64,000 nt of DNA from Gammaproteobacteria bacterium (GCA_024229935.1 JAAERX010000031.1:18265-82264), one strand, 5' to 3'. Counted from the stretch's first letter, positions 8,552-18,938 are shown. The notes: a model not told the origin generated them from the sequence alone. Made by a program: numbers and translations.

Positions 8552-9574
8552 TTAACGCAATGCAGGAACCACTCTTTCACCAATAATTTTAAGTGCATCC
8601 ATTGGCTGACCATGCAGCCTTAATGCCACCTCAGTTAAGCCACCTGCAGCAAATAACTTGTACCGCTCAATTTCACGATCCACATCTTCCAGCCCACCGG
8701 TCGAGGTCAACCCTTCAGCTAACTTAGCAGATATCTCAAAAGGAATATTCTCAATCTTCTTAGATGAGTCAAAATAAGCATCAACATATTCCTGATAATT
8801 ATCTCTTACAATTTTCACTTCTTCCTCATTGAGGTACATGCTGATCATCTCAGGATCAAGCAAACGTGCACGCCAAGGCAGCTCACGAATTGATTCAGCA
8901 AAGGCAGCATCACGATCCTCTTTAATATGCCAGCCCCAGAAGGTATTTACACGGAAGTCTTCTGGCTGCTCTTCGCGTCGACTCAGACCTGTGCGGACTG
9001 CTTCCATTGCAGGCTCTACAACTTCTGGTGGTGTACAACCAATATAACAACCATCGGCAACACGACCTTCCATACGCATCATCATCGGACGATATGCCGT
9101 ACCGTATATTTTTGGCGGTGTTGCTTTGACCCATGGATAGGCACAAGGCAGGTTCACATTGAATATTTCTCCATCATAACCACCAGCTAACTGACCGTGT
9201 GCAGCACCACGTACTATTTCAATGGCCTCACGAATTGCCAGTACAATCTTCTGAGGCTTCTTCAGTGCCATTGCTTCAAGGTTACCTTCACCTGCACCCA
9301 TTGCCAGAACAGTACGCCCACCTGACATCTCATTAAGTGTCAGTAAAGCATTGGCAATTTTCAGTGGATGCATTTCAAATGGGCTAACAGCCAGCGGACC
9401 CATCAGAATTTTCTTAGTCGACAACGCAAGTGGCGCAAGACTCAAAAAGCCATCCCAGTGAGCAAAATAATTAGATGTCCAGATAGCACGAATGCCATAT
9501 TCCTCTGCCTTCTGGCCAATTTCGGTAATCTGATCCGGCGTCAGGTCCGGCTCCAGTATTAAATCAATATCCAC
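8552..9574 (-). CDS. LLM-class (luciferase-like) flavin-dependent oxidoreductase
   Basis: This is a 340-residue TIM-barrel of the bacterial luciferase-like family, starting at GTG with GGAG nine bases upstream. Typical elements are an N-terminal IDLILEP strand, YGIRAIWTSNYFAHWD, a central LSGGR-equivalent (LNEMSGGRTVLAMGAGEGN, about residues 80-98) and a late GLTEVALRLHG. Members use FMNH2 or F420 to oxidise aliphatic or heterocyclic substrates. Which cofactor cannot be told here, though the GAGEGN after the glycine-rich element resembles F420-type members. It stands alone, convergent to the TPR/oxygenase gene and divergent from the TonB receptor. Confidence 0.85.
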   Translation of the reverse strand: MDIDLILEPDLTPDQITEIGQKAEEYGIRAIWTSNYFAHWDGFLSLAPLALSTKKILMGPLAVSPFEMHPLKIANALLTLNEMSGGRTVLAMGAGEGNLEAMALKKPQKIVLAIREAIEIVRGAAHGQLAGGYDGEIFNVNLPCAYPWVKATPPKIYGTAYRPMMMRMEGRVADGCYIGCTPPEVVEPAMEAVRTGLSRREEQPEDFRVNTFWGWHIKEDRDAAFAESIRELPWRARLLDPEMISMYLNEEEVKIVRDNYQEYVDAYFDSSKKIENIPFEISAKLAEGLTSTGGLEDVDREIERYKLFAAGGLTEVALRLHGQPMDALKIIGERVVPALR

Positions 9575-9979
9575 TTCTCTATCTCCGCTTTACCCACAGA
9601 GCATGGGGCTGCTTATTGGGTTGGCAAAGATAGACGGTTTATCAGCTGATTACCAGATATGTTCTTGCTAGCTCAGACCTGATGCGCCACCCTAAAGGCT
9701 ATTGAGAGTAATACATACACACAGCACTATTGGGTGCTACAGGCTGACAACTGGGTGCATACGGCCTAAAATGCCAGCTAACCAAACAGCGCTCTTTTAT
9801 TCTGTTTTTTCAGTGATTTCACATATAACGGGACTTCAGAAATGAGAATCAGTTGGTTGTTTTATGGTCAGGTTCTGTCAAATTGTCTGTTATAAGTAAG
9901 TGCCAAACGACTTTAAAGTGAAAATCACAGCCATCTGGGGCATAAAAGCCCTAATCAACACAAAAAGTTAGGGAAATGA
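9575..9979. other. 405-bp intergenic region, divergent promoter area
   Basis: I see no convincing coding frame here. It must hold promoters for the LLM oxidoreductase (minus) and the TonB receptor (plus). A weak partial Fur-like core, AATGAGAATCAGTT, lies at 9841-9854 but matches the consensus at only about 11 of 19 positions, so regulation by iron is not established. TATAAG near 9890 could be a -10 element, but no matching -35 is clear. AGGG ahead of the start at 9980 is the receptor's likely ribosome binding site. Confidence 0.5.
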
Positions 9980-12436
9980 ATGATGAAGGTCTCAAAGACC
10001 AGCAAACCATTAGTCAGGCCCACACCTGTACGACTAACATCCGTTACAGCTCTAGTCGCAATGATTCTAAGCAACTTTTTTGGAGTTAGCCTTGCGGCTG
10101 ATGATGCCAAACCAGAAGAAACTAGTGGCGCTTCAAAAGGAACAGATGAAATAGTTGTTACTGCAACCCGTCGAGACACCTCTATCCAGGAAGTTCCTTA
10201 CAACCTGTCTGCTATAAGTGAAAAAGAAATTGAACACTTGCAGATATATGATTTATCAGATGTTGCTCGCTGGACCCCAGGATTGATTGAGGTTGATCAA
10301 GGCGCACGTAATGCAAACCTTCTGATCATGCGTGGGTTAAATTCAAGCGCTATTAATGCACCAGAATTACTACGCAACTCTCAGGGTGACCTGGTGGGCA
10401 CCTACTACGGCGAAACACCAGTCTATATTGACATGAACCCCATTGATATTAACCGTATAGAAATTTTACGTGGGCCACAGGGTACTCTGTATGGGGCTCG
10501 GTCACTTGGTGGAACCGTAAAATATATACCAAACCTACCTGATACCAGTGAGTTTACAATCAATGCCAATGGTCGTTCATACGGCATGTCAGAAAGTGAT
10601 GATCTTGGTTATAACGGCAGCCTTATTATTAATGCACCCCTGATAGAAGACACGCTGGCACTTAGAGCCATGCTTGGTTACCTGTATACACCTGGATTTA
10701 TAGATCAGGACTACCTGGTAAATGACCCCGGTGTCTCCTGCCCTGAACCTTTTTTCTCTGACCCTGACTGCACACCAGATGACCTGCACGCCGAGAAAGA
10801 TACAAATGATGATACAACCAAATCAGCAGGCCTTGCCCTTTTATGGAACATTACAGAATCAATTGATGCCACACTAAGCTGGCGGTTTCAGGATCAGGAA
10901 GTTGGCGGCCGCCAGATTAATACTGTTGATAGCATGGCTGTTATTGATTCAGACCCCGTCACTCCCGGTGTACAACCACTACAAACGGGCAATTATGATA
11001 ATGGTTTACGTTTTCTGGAAAAAAATGACCGTACGAACAATATCTATAACCTAACATTTAATATTGATACAGATATAGCAGAACTGGTCTCAACAACCTC
11101 TTATACAACTTATGATGATAGTGGCAATCGGGACCAGACTGATTTACTGCTATTGTTTGGCTTTGGTGATCCTTTTCCTGCCTTCTCCTCATACACAAAG
11201 GACCATACGGACGATAAAATTTTTACTCAGGAACTCCGCATGGTCTCAACCATGTCCGACAGTCGATGGGACTGGATTGTTGGCGGTTTCTATCAATCAG
11301 CTAACCTTGATCAAAGCAGCACAGAATACGCACCTAATCACCCCTGGTCACTAACAACTGATGATAGCGTAACGTATATAAGCGCCAGCAAAGACACAGA
11401 TGAGTACGCTTTCTTTGGCGAACTTGGCTATCAGATTACAGACAAATGGCATGTACTGGGTGGTGCACGTTGGTTTGATTTTGACGACTCTATGGAGAGT
11501 TGCTTCTGGGATAAATCATGGGACCTCATTCAGCCACCCTGTGAATCTGGTGATGGGGATGACTCAGATACACTATTCAAACTAAATACAGATTATGCTT
11601 TTACTGACAATATGCTTGGCTATGCACTATTTTCTCAAGGGGTGGGTACTAGTGGCGTTAACGTAGGCCCAACAATTCTCCCCAGAGATCGCTTCATTAA
11701 ACCTTCCTCAATTGATAATTATGAAGTTGGTGTACGCAGTTCATGGCTTGATGACAGACTAACCATTAATTACTCAGTCTACTATGCAGACTGGAAAAAC
11801 CTACAGCTCGAAGCAACCAGCCCTGATTTTCTCGCTATTACAAAAAATGGTGGCTCTGCAGAAACCAAGGGCATTGAACTGGAAACCCGATTAATACTTA
11901 ATGAGCACTGGTCATTTGGGCTTGGCTATGCCTATACCAATGCCGAACTATCAGACAGCTGTATCAATATTGTTGACTGGGATGATCCAACTCTTACCTG
12001 CCCCATTTATGGCGTCGAAACCGAAGATGGAGATCGTTTACCCGGTTCCCCCGAGCATCAGGGTAACTTTGTCGTAACCTACAATACTGACTTGGATAAT
12101 AGCCTCGGACTAATGGCTTCTTATCAAATGACCACCCAAAGTGATGTATTAACCAAACTGGGTGACGGTGATGACTGCTGTCGTGACTTTGGTGAATCAC
12201 TTGCAGGCTTTACAATTCATTCGGCATCTTTGGGCCTGTCAGGTGACACATGGGATGCAACCTTGTTTGCTGACAACATGTTCAACAAGTATGCAGAAAC
12301 AGGTGTACGTAATGACACCAGTTTTATAGGAACTGATGACGGCACTAATAATTTTGCCCTACGCCGTTATTTCATAAACGTAATTACACCACGCACAATA
12401 GGTATTGATTTTCGCTATCGCTTTCGGGGCGATTAA
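9980..12436 (+). CDS. TonB-dependent outer-membrane receptor
   Basis: This 818-residue receptor has an N-terminal signal region (about residues 20-40, ending SLAA). A TonB box follows at about residues 56-66 (DEIVVTATRR). The plug carries IEILRGPQGTLYGA at about residues 157-170, the family hallmark. A long 22-strand barrel follows with Asp-rich extracellular loops and several Cys residues, for example the DDCCRDF and CPEPFF regions. It ends GIDFRYRFRGD rather than in a terminal aromatic. It belongs to the broad oar/sugar/xenobiotic-type TBDR group; the ligand cannot be read. Two ATGs are adjacent (9980, 9983) after AGGG. No TonB/ExbBD or transporter lies nearby. Confidence 0.9.
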   Translation: MMKVSKTSKPLVRPTPVRLTSVTALVAMILSNFFGVSLAADDAKPEETSGASKGTDEIVVTATRRDTSIQEVPYNLSAISEKEIEHLQIYDLSDVARWTPGLIEVDQGARNANLLIMRGLNSSAINAPELLRNSQGDLVGTYYGETPVYIDMNPIDINRIEILRGPQGTLYGARSLGGTVKYIPNLPDTSEFTINANGRSYGMSESDDLGYNGSLIINAPLIEDTLALRAMLGYLYTPGFIDQDYLVNDPGVSCPEPFFSDPDCTPDDLHAEKDTNDDTTKSAGLALLWNITESIDATLSWRFQDQEVGGRQINTVDSMAVIDSDPVTPGVQPLQTGNYDNGLRFLEKNDRTNNIYNLTFNIDTDIAELVSTTSYTTYDDSGNRDQTDLLLLFGFGDPFPAFSSYTKDHTDDKIFTQELRMVSTMSDSRWDWIVGGFYQSANLDQSSTEYAPNHPWSLTTDDSVTYISASKDTDEYAFFGELGYQITDKWHVLGGARWFDFDDSMESCFWDKSWDLIQPPCESGDGDDSDTLFKLNTDYAFTDNMLGYALFSQGVGTSGVNVGPTILPRDRFIKPSSIDNYEVGVRSSWLDDRLTINYSVYYADWKNLQLEATSPDFLAITKNGGSAETKGIELETRLILNEHWSFGLGYAYTNAELSDSCINIVDWDDPTLTCPIYGVETEDGDRLPGSPEHQGNFVVTYNTDLDNSLGLMASYQMTTQSDVLTKLGDGDDCCRDFGESLAGFTIHSASLGLSGDTWDATLFADNMFNKYAETGVRNDTSFIGTDDGTNNFALRRYFINVITPRTIGIDFRYRFRGD

Positions 12437-12494
12437 CCGCCCTGGTAGCTAAAAAAATAACTATTGCAGTAGTAGCTGACTCAGGCCCGAAAAA

Positions 12495-13250
12495 TCAGCC
12501 AATAGACTCATAAAGCCGCCGTGCCAAAGAGTCCATTAACTGAACCGGCATCTCATCAACAAATAGGTGACCGCCCATAATCATGTGCACCCTGAAATCC
12601 CCCTGAGTGTGCACTGACCAAGCATCCAGACGATCGCGCTCCACGGTATCATCGCTCAACCCGCCATAAACCCATATGGGAAAATCAAAGGCTTCCTGTT
12701 CAACATAGTTATAGGCTTCATGCGCGGTGCAGTCTGCCCTGAGTATAGGCAGAAACATCTCCAACAATTCAGGATGTGTCGATAACTCATCTGACAGCAC
12801 ACCAAAGCTACGGATCTCATCCAGTAATTCTTCATCGGGCAGGGTATGAAATATTTTGCTTTCTGGCGTCTGTGGTGCACCACAGGCAAATGGCAACAAA
12901 CAGGTCGGTGCTGGTAAACCCTCAGCCCGTAACAACCTTGCCAGCTCAAAAATTAAGGTTCCGCCCATGCTGGTACCGAGCAATGCAAAGGGTTTATCAA
13001 GGAATGGTCGCATACCCACCAATACATCAGCGGCAAGGGCAGACATATCTGCAATGGGCTGTTCCGCTATACGCCACTCACGCCCTGGTAATTGTACCGC
13101 TGCGACCTCGATATCAGCTGGCAGGGATTTATGCCAGTCACGGTATGAAACTGCACCACCACCTGCATAGGGGAAACAAAATAAACGGATGCGTGCCGCA
13201 GGATTCTTTGCCCTGATACTTACCAGGCTGCGTTTAGTAACAGCAGTCAT
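12495..13250 (-). CDS. Type II thioesterase (GrsT/RifR-like alpha/beta hydrolase)
   Basis: The 251-residue protein matches editing thioesterases of polyketide and nonribosomal peptide synthesis. It shows FCFPYAGGGAVSYRDW near the N-terminus (residues 25-39), PGRE, then the nucleophile elbow GTSMGG with Ser94. A likely catalytic Asp follows at 200-201 and His228 in GGHLFV. Such enzymes remove wrong acyl groups from phosphopantetheine carriers. No PKS or NRPS module is in the window. The start lies only 2 bp after the nadB stop, so it is probably the third gene of a nadA-nadB-thioesterase operon. A house-cleaning or CoA-ester role is also possible. Confidence 0.85.
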   Translation of the reverse strand: MTAVTKRSLVSIRAKNPAARIRLFCFPYAGGGAVSYRDWHKSLPADIEVAAVQLPGREWRIAEQPIADMSALAADVLVGMRPFLDKPFALLGTSMGGTLIFELARLLRAEGLPAPTCLLPFACGAPQTPESKIFHTLPDEELLDEIRSFGVLSDELSTHPELLEMFLPILRADCTAHEAYNYVEQEAFDFPIWVYGGLSDDTVERDRLDAWSVHTQGDFRVHMIMGGHLFVDEMPVQLMDSLARRLYESIG

Positions 13251-13252
13251 GT

Positions 13253-14896
13253 TTAGCCGTCTTCTGTAGCCGATGCAGAATAATTAGGTGGCACCATGAC
13301 AGTGTCAGAAATTTCATCTTTCACAAATGACTCCGGGTAATCCAACGTGTAATGTAAACCCCGGCTTTCTTTACGCATTAATGCACTACTGATAATCAGA
13401 TCGGCCACCGTCACCAGATTACGCAATTCAACCAGGTTATTGTCAACCCGGAAGTTACTGTAGTAATCACGTATTTCTTCCTGCAATAAACGTACCCTGT
13501 GTTGTGCGCGCTCCAGTCGTTTATCCGTACGCACTATGCCTACATAGTCCCACATAGCTCGACGCAATTCGTCCCAGTTATGTGTCACCACAATCTGCTC
13601 ATCCGGATCAGTCACCTGCGTTTCATCCCAACCGGGCACTTCAGCTGCAGTTAACCCACAATGTTCATCATTTGCACCACTATTAGCCAGAATATGCTCA
13701 CTTGCTGACGCACCCATTACCAGGCATTCCAGCAGGGAATTACTCGCCAAACGATTCGCACCATGCAAACCAGTACTGGCACACTCACCTACTGCATACA
13801 AGCCAGCAATATCAGTACACGCATCCAGGTCTGCAATTACGCCACCACAGGTGTAATGGGCGGCTGGTACAACGGGTAAAGCCTGCTTCGTCATATCAAA
13901 ACCAAACTGTTCACAGCGTTTGGAAATATTTGGGAAATGCTCAAGAATAAAATCAGCCGGCTTATGACTGATATCCAGAAATACGGAATCAAATCCACCA
14001 CGTTTCATTTCATAGTCGATGGCACGGGCCACAATATCACGCGGGGCAAGTTCAACACGTTTATCGTGCTCTTGCATAAACTGCTCACCATTTGGCAATA
14101 CCAGCTTGCCACCTTCACCGCGTACGGCTTCAGAGACAAGAAATGATTTTGCCTGCGGGTGATACAGACAGGTTGGATGAAATTGAACAAACTCCATATT
14201 GGCAACCCTACAGCCTGCACGCCAGGCCATGGCTACACCATCACCTGTCGATGTATCCGGATTGCTGGTGTACAAATACACCTTAGAGGCACCACCTGTT
14301 GCCAGCACCACTTTCGGCGCTATAAACGTATCCACCCGGCCAGAATCTTTATTGAGTGCATAGACACCCAGCACCTGGTTTGGCCCTGATATATCAAGCT
14401 TGGCACTCGTAATCAGATCAATTGCAATGCTCTGATCAATAATTTCTATATCAGGGCTAGCGTATGCCTTCTCTTCCAGCACCCGCATAACCTCAGCTCC
14501 AGTTGCATCACTGGCGTGTACAACACGTCGCTGTGAATGCCCACCTTCCTGGGTCAAATGCAACCTCTGATCACTGTCATCCCGGGTAAAATCAACTCCC
14601 TGGTCAAGTAACCATTCAATCGAAGACTTTGCATTCTCTGCTACAAATCGTACCGCTGCTTCTTGACACAGTCCGGCACCTGACTGCAATGTATCTTCAA
14701 TATGAGACTCAACTGAATCTGCAGCATCCGTAACTGCTGCGATACCGCCCTGCGCATAACGGCTGGATCCTTCGGTAAGGGTACGCTTGGCCAGTAGCGT
14801 GACTTTCTGACCAGACGCGACCAGTCTGAGCGCAATACTCAGCCCTGCAACGCCACCGCCCAGAATAAGAACCTGGGTGTTATGCCTCTGGCCCAT
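13253..14896 (-). CDS. nadB: L-aspartate oxidase
   Basis: NadB oxidises L-aspartate to iminoaspartate, the first step of de novo NAD synthesis; NadA then condenses it with dihydroxyacetone phosphate. The 547-residue protein has the FAD-binding GGGVAGLSIALRL at residues about 13-25 and the succinate-dehydrogenase-like stretch SSRYAQGGIAAV at about 43-54. It also has the active-site region EFVQFHPTCLYHP, then the FAD segment YTCGGVIADLDACTDIAGLY and NRLASNSLLE. The helical C-terminal domain is complete. Length fits the family (E. coli about 540). It follows nadA by 15 bp. Confidence 0.96.
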   Translation of the reverse strand: MGQRHNTQVLILGGGVAGLSIALRLVASGQKVTLLAKRTLTEGSSRYAQGGIAAVTDAADSVESHIEDTLQSGAGLCQEAAVRFVAENAKSSIEWLLDQGVDFTRDDSDQRLHLTQEGGHSQRRVVHASDATGAEVMRVLEEKAYASPDIEIIDQSIAIDLITSAKLDISGPNQVLGVYALNKDSGRVDTFIAPKVVLATGGASKVYLYTSNPDTSTGDGVAMAWRAGCRVANMEFVQFHPTCLYHPQAKSFLVSEAVRGEGGKLVLPNGEQFMQEHDKRVELAPRDIVARAIDYEMKRGGFDSVFLDISHKPADFILEHFPNISKRCEQFGFDMTKQALPVVPAAHYTCGGVIADLDACTDIAGLYAVGECASTGLHGANRLASNSLLECLVMGASASEHILANSGANDEHCGLTAAEVPGWDETQVTDPDEQIVVTHNWDELRRAMWDYVGIVRTDKRLERAQHRVRLLQEEIRDYYSNFRVDNNLVELRNLVTVADLIISSALMRKESRGLHYTLDYPESFVKDEISDTVMVPPNYSASATEDG

Positions 14897-14911
14897 ATAA
14901 ACAGAGAGGTC

Positions 14912-15967
14912 CTAGCGACCAATCTCCAGCATGCGTGCAACTGAAAGCCTTGCTTTTGCAGCAATCTCAGGCTCTATTTCAACTGGGTAACGCATGTGCT
15001 GTAGTGCTTCAAGAATCTTTGGCAACGTAATAGTTTTCATATATGGGCATAAATTGCAGGGGCGGATAAATTCAACATCAGGAAACTCTACTGCAACATT
15101 ATCACTCATTGAGCATTCCGTGATCATTACAATCTGCTTTGGTCGTACTTCTCCTACATGATTAATCATGCCTGAAGTTGAACCAACAAAATCAGCTTCT
15201 TCCAGAACATCAGGCGGGCATTCCGGATGTGCAATTACCTGAATCCCGGGATAGCCCTTGCGGTATTCACGTAACTCTGTTCCCGTAAAGCGCTCATGCA
15301 CTTCACAGGCTCCTTCCCAGTAAACAATCTCTACATCAGTCTGAGTTGCAACATACTGGGCCAGATAACCATCCGGAGTAAAAATAACCTTATCAACACC
15401 CAGTGACTCCACAACTTCAACTGCATTGGCAGAGGTGCAACAAACATCTGTCTCTGCTTTCACTTCTGCTGTGGTATTAACATAGCTAACCACGGGAACA
15501 CCCGGATTGTCCGCACGCATCTTACGAACATTTGCAGCCGTAATAGAGGCAGCAAGGGAACACCCTGCTCCCAAATCCGGGATAAGTACGGTTTTATCCG
15601 GATTCAGTAACTTAGTGGTCTCTGCCATAAAGTGCACACCACACTGCACAATAATATCCGCATCTACTTCAGTTGCCTTTCGTGCCAGCGCCAGGGAATC
15701 TCCCACAAAGTCGGCAACACCATGAAAAATTTCAGGCGTTTGATAATTATGCACCAGTAGAACAGCATTCTTCTCACGCTTTAATTTATTTATTGCCGCT
15801 ATATACGGCGCATGCACAGGCCACTCAATATCCGGAATGACACCTTTTAGCCGCTCATAAGCCGTGGCTGTAATTTGTTCTACCTCAGGGGTAAATTGAA
15901 GTTCGTTCATGTGAAAGTAATACTCAGCTTTATCATGTAATAGGATTATGTCGCTATAGTCAGCCAA
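14912..15967 (-). CDS. nadA: Quinolinate synthase A
   Basis: NadA is a [4Fe-4S] enzyme making quinolinate from iminoaspartate and DHAP in the cytoplasm. Iron-sulfur ligands are visible as [16 protein letters not shown] and the late [26 protein letters not shown] and [10 protein letters not shown] are family signatures. The longest frame starts with TTG at 15967 (AGGG eight bases before) and gives 351 residues. An ATG at 15910 would give 332 residues starting [12 protein letters not shown], which fits shorter family members but has a weak ribosome site, so the start is unsettled. NadC is not in the window. It is the first gene of the nadA-nadB-thioesterase set, which may be repressed by NadR/NrtR-like factors not visible here. 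Confidence 0.94.
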   Translation of the reverse strand: MADYSDIILLHDKAEYYFHMNELQFTPEVEQITATAYERLKGVIPDIEWPVHAPYIAAINKLKREKNAVLLVHNYQTPEIFHGVADFVGDSLALARKATEVDADIIVQCGVHFMAETTKLLNPDKTVLIPDLGAGCSLAASITAANVRKMRADNPGVPVVSYVNTTAEVKAETDVCCTSANAVEVVESLGVDKVIFTPDGYLAQYVATQTDVEIVYWEGACEVHERFTGTELREYRKGYPGIQVIAHPECPPDVLEEADFVGSTSGMINHVGEVRPKQIVMITECSMSDNVAVEFPDVEFIRPCNLCPYMKTITLPKILEALQHMRYPVEIEPEIAAKARLSVARMLEIGR

Positions 15968-16185
15968 TATAAGTGCCCTAGCTAACCCGTATATACCGAG
16001 AGTATATCGCCTGCCCGGAATCTAGCCTACCGCTGTTATACTCATTATCACGCGACATTTTCACCAGATTCAACCATAGTGCGGCCGTAAGACAATATAC
16101 TAAGCCCGACAAGTCCCGGCAGATTCGCTAAAATAGCCACCCTGAGTCAAACCGACTGATATACACCTAAAGAAGACCTATCTCT

Positions 16186-18879
16186 ATGTCATCCAAGCAC
16201 GTGATAAAATTACCAGACGATATTGAACTCAGCGAATGGCTGGAATCAATGGAATCACTGCTTCAGGCCGAGGGGCCTGACCGCGCCAAGACAGTGTTTC
16301 GGGCCCTACGGGACTACCTGACTGATGCAAATGTCATTGTTGAAGATGCAACACTGAATACGCCTTATCGCAATACTATCCCACTGGAACAACAGCCCCT
16401 GTACCCGGGTAATATTGAGACAGAAGAACGTCTGGAAAATATTATCCGCTGGAACGCTATGGCCATGGTATTGCAGGGTTATGACAGCGGCACGGGTGTA
16501 GGCGGTCATATTGGCACCTATGCTTCTGCTGCAACCATGATTGAAGTGGGCTTAAATCATTTTTTTCGGCTACGTGATGAAAACTACGGTGGTGACCTGG
16601 TCAGCGTACAGGCACATGCATCTCCAGGCGTATACGCAAGATCACTACTGGATGGCAACCTGCCACCAGAACAAGTCAAAAATTTCCGCCGAGAATTACA
16701 GCCAGGAGGCGGACTGTCCTCTTACCCACATCCACGTAATATGCCGAACTACTGGCAAATGCCCTGCGCATCAATGGGCTTATCCACTCCAAGTGCAATT
16801 TATCAGGCCCGCTTTGCCAAATACCTCGAAAACCGGGGTCTTAAACCCAACAATGGTGGCAAGGTCTGGACCTTTATAGGTGATGGTGAGTCAGATGAAC
16901 CTGAAGTTCTGGGCACAATAAATATTGCAGCCCGGGAAAAACTGGACAACCTGATTCTTGTTGCCAACTGCAACCTACAACGCCTAGATGGACCCGTGCG
17001 CGGCAATGGAAAAATTATCCAGGAGCTGGAACGCAGCTTCCGTGGTGCTGGCTGGAATGTCATAAAAGTGATCTGGAGTGGTGAATGGGACGTGCTGTTT
17101 AGCCGTGACCATGAGGGCATCATGCAGGCACGTATGGATGAGGTAGTTGATGGCGATTACCAGATGTACTCCGTATCCAGTGGCAAAGAAGTTCGTGAGC
17201 ACTGGGTTGGGGACAACGAGAAGCTTGGTGAAATAATGCAGACCTTGTCTGACAAAGAAATTCGTGGCATTCGCCGGGGTGGACACGATCACCGCAAAGT
17301 ATATGCCGCATTTCAGAAAGCCATCGAAACCGAAGGTAAACCCACTGCCATCCTAATCAAGACAATCAAAGGTTTCGGGATGGAGGGTCACGAGGGCTCA
17401 AATATTGTCCATCAGAAGAAAGACCTGACGGGTGATGAGCGTATTGCCGCTGCTGCACGGTTAGACATCCCTCTTACAGATGAAGCAGCCAGGGCTGCTG
17501 ATTTCTATATTCCTGATAATGACAGTCCGGAAATACTCTATCTGCGCGAACAAAGAGACATGCTGGGTGGTAACTGGCCAAAACGTACAACCGAATACCC
17601 AACACTCACAGCACCCAAACTGAGTTTCTTTGCTGATCACCTCAAGGGCAGTGGAGAACGTGAAATTTCAACCACAATGGCATTCGTACGCATGCTATCG
17701 AAACTGCTACAGAATGATGAGGTTGGTAAATACGTAGTACCCATCGTACCTGACGAGGCACGTACCTTCGGTATGGAAGGCCTGTTTCGTAAAGCTGGTA
17801 TTTATTCTTTTGAGGGGCAACACTACAAGCCTGTCGACAGCAAAACACTAATGCCCTACCGAGAAGCACAGGATGGGCAAATACTGCAGGAAGGCATATG
17901 TGAAACTGGCGCCATGGCATCATTTATGGCGGCGGGTACTGCCTATGCTATCCATGGCATACCAACCATCCCATTCTATATCTTCTATTCAGTGTTTGGC
18001 TTTCAGCGAGTAGGTGACATGATCTGGGCCTGCGGCGATATGCTGTGCCGGGGCTTCCTGCTTGGTGGCACTGCAGGACGCACTACACTTAATGGTGAAG
18101 GCCTGCAGCATGAAGACGGACATTCACATGTAGTAGCCAGCACCGTTCCTAATATGCTTAGTTATGACCCTGCCTTTGGCTATGAACTGGCTGTCATTAT
18201 TCGTGATGGTATAGAACGCATGTACCAGAATCATGAAGAAATTTTTTACTACATCACGGTATACAACGAGAACTTCGTAATGCCCGAAATGCCTACCAAC
18301 TGCGAGGAAGGCATTATTAAAGGCATGTATCGCTTTAGTAAATCTACTCAGAAAATCAGCAATAATCATAAAGCACACCTATTTGGCAGCGGCTCAATCA
18401 TGAATGAAGTCTGTACTGCACGAAATATGCTTGAATCAATTGGTGTCTCAACTGACATCTGGAGCGTGACAAGTTACAACGAGTTAACTCGTGATGGCCT
18501 TGCAACAGAACGTGCAAATCGACTCCGTCAAGAAGACAAACAATGCTATGTAGAGGCACTACTGACTAATGAAGAAGGTGTCTTTGTCGCTGCCAGTGAC
18601 TACATGAAAGCCCAGCCACTGGGTATTTCACAGTGGGTACCAGGACGCTATGCAGTACTTGGAACAGATGGCTATGGCCTTAGTGAATCACGGCCCGATT
18701 TACGTGATCATTTTGAAGTAAGTGCAGCACATATTGCTTATGCGGCACTTGCAGAGCTGAAGAATGATGGCTTGCTGGATAATCAGGCGCTTAGTACAGC
18801 CGCAGACAAGCTGGGCATTAACCGTGACAAACTGGATTCGGCAAAGGCAGGTCCTGCGCAAGTGAACCCTCAAAAATAA
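16186..18879 (+). CDS. aceE: Pyruvate dehydrogenase E1 component, homodimeric type
   Basis: This is the 897-residue thiamine-diphosphate-dependent decarboxylase that feeds acetyl groups to lipoyl-E2 for acetyl-CoA formation. It shows the ThDP/Mg motif GDGESDEPEVLG ending in NCNLQRLDGPVRGNG (about residues 230-270). SSYPHPRNMPNYWQMPCASMG is an AceE signature, and the C-terminal transketolase-like domain carries GTAGRTTLNGEGLQHEDGHS. Length matches E. coli AceE (887). The genes for E2 (aceF) and E3 are not adjacent, unlike in enterics. It is single, divergent from nadA across 218 bp and convergent with the next gene. No PdhR-type operator is evident. Confidence 0.96.
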   Translation: MSSKHVIKLPDDIELSEWLESMESLLQAEGPDRAKTVFRALRDYLTDANVIVEDATLNTPYRNTIPLEQQPLYPGNIETEERLENIIRWNAMAMVLQGYDSGTGVGGHIGTYASAATMIEVGLNHFFRLRDENYGGDLVSVQAHASPGVYARSLLDGNLPPEQVKNFRRELQPGGGLSSYPHPRNMPNYWQMPCASMGLSTPSAIYQARFAKYLENRGLKPNNGGKVWTFIGDGESDEPEVLGTINIAAREKLDNLILVANCNLQRLDGPVRGNGKIIQELERSFRGAGWNVIKVIWSGEWDVLFSRDHEGIMQARMDEVVDGDYQMYSVSSGKEVREHWVGDNEKLGEIMQTLSDKEIRGIRRGGHDHRKVYAAFQKAIETEGKPTAILIKTIKGFGMEGHEGSNIVHQKKDLTGDERIAAAARLDIPLTDEAARAADFYIPDNDSPEILYLREQRDMLGGNWPKRTTEYPTLTAPKLSFFADHLKGSGEREISTTMAFVRMLSKLLQNDEVGKYVVPIVPDEARTFGMEGLFRKAGIYSFEGQHYKPVDSKTLMPYREAQDGQILQEGICETGAMASFMAAGTAYAIHGIPTIPFYIFYSVFGFQRVGDMIWACGDMLCRGFLLGGTAGRTTLNGEGLQHEDGHSHVVASTVPNMLSYDPAFGYELAVIIRDGIERMYQNHEEIFYYITVYNENFVMPEMPTNCEEGIIKGMYRFSKSTQKISNNHKAHLFGSGSIMNEVCTARNMLESIGVSTDIWSVTSYNELTRDGLATERANRLRQEDKQCYVEALLTNEEGVFVAASDYMKAQPLGISQWVPGRYAVLGTDGYGLSESRPDLRDHFEVSAAHIAYAALAELKNDGLLDNQALSTAADKLGINRDKLDSAKAGPAQVNPQK

Positions 18880-18905
18880 TTATTCGCCGCTATAGCAACT
18901 CTTGT

Positions 18906-18926
18906 AACCTGGGCTCCAACCAGGTT
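18906..18926. terminator. Hairpin between convergent aceE and the flavin-reductase-like gene
   Basis: AACCTGG (18906-18912) pairs perfectly with CCAGGTT (18920-18926) around a 7-base loop. It lies in the 59-bp gap between two convergent stops, where a shared terminator is expected. The T tract after it is short (TTTGTT), so it is a weak intrinsic terminator at best. Confidence 0.45.
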
Positions 18927-18938
18927 TGTTGCCACAGC

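Noticed and set aside
9841..9854. Partial Fur-like core before the first TonB receptor
   Set aside because: Matches the consensus at only about 11 of 19 positions and could be chance; kept only as a note in the intergenic entry.
12776..13216. Plus-strand 146-codon frame inside the thioesterase gene
   Set aside because: Antisense shadow; no domain or ribosome site.
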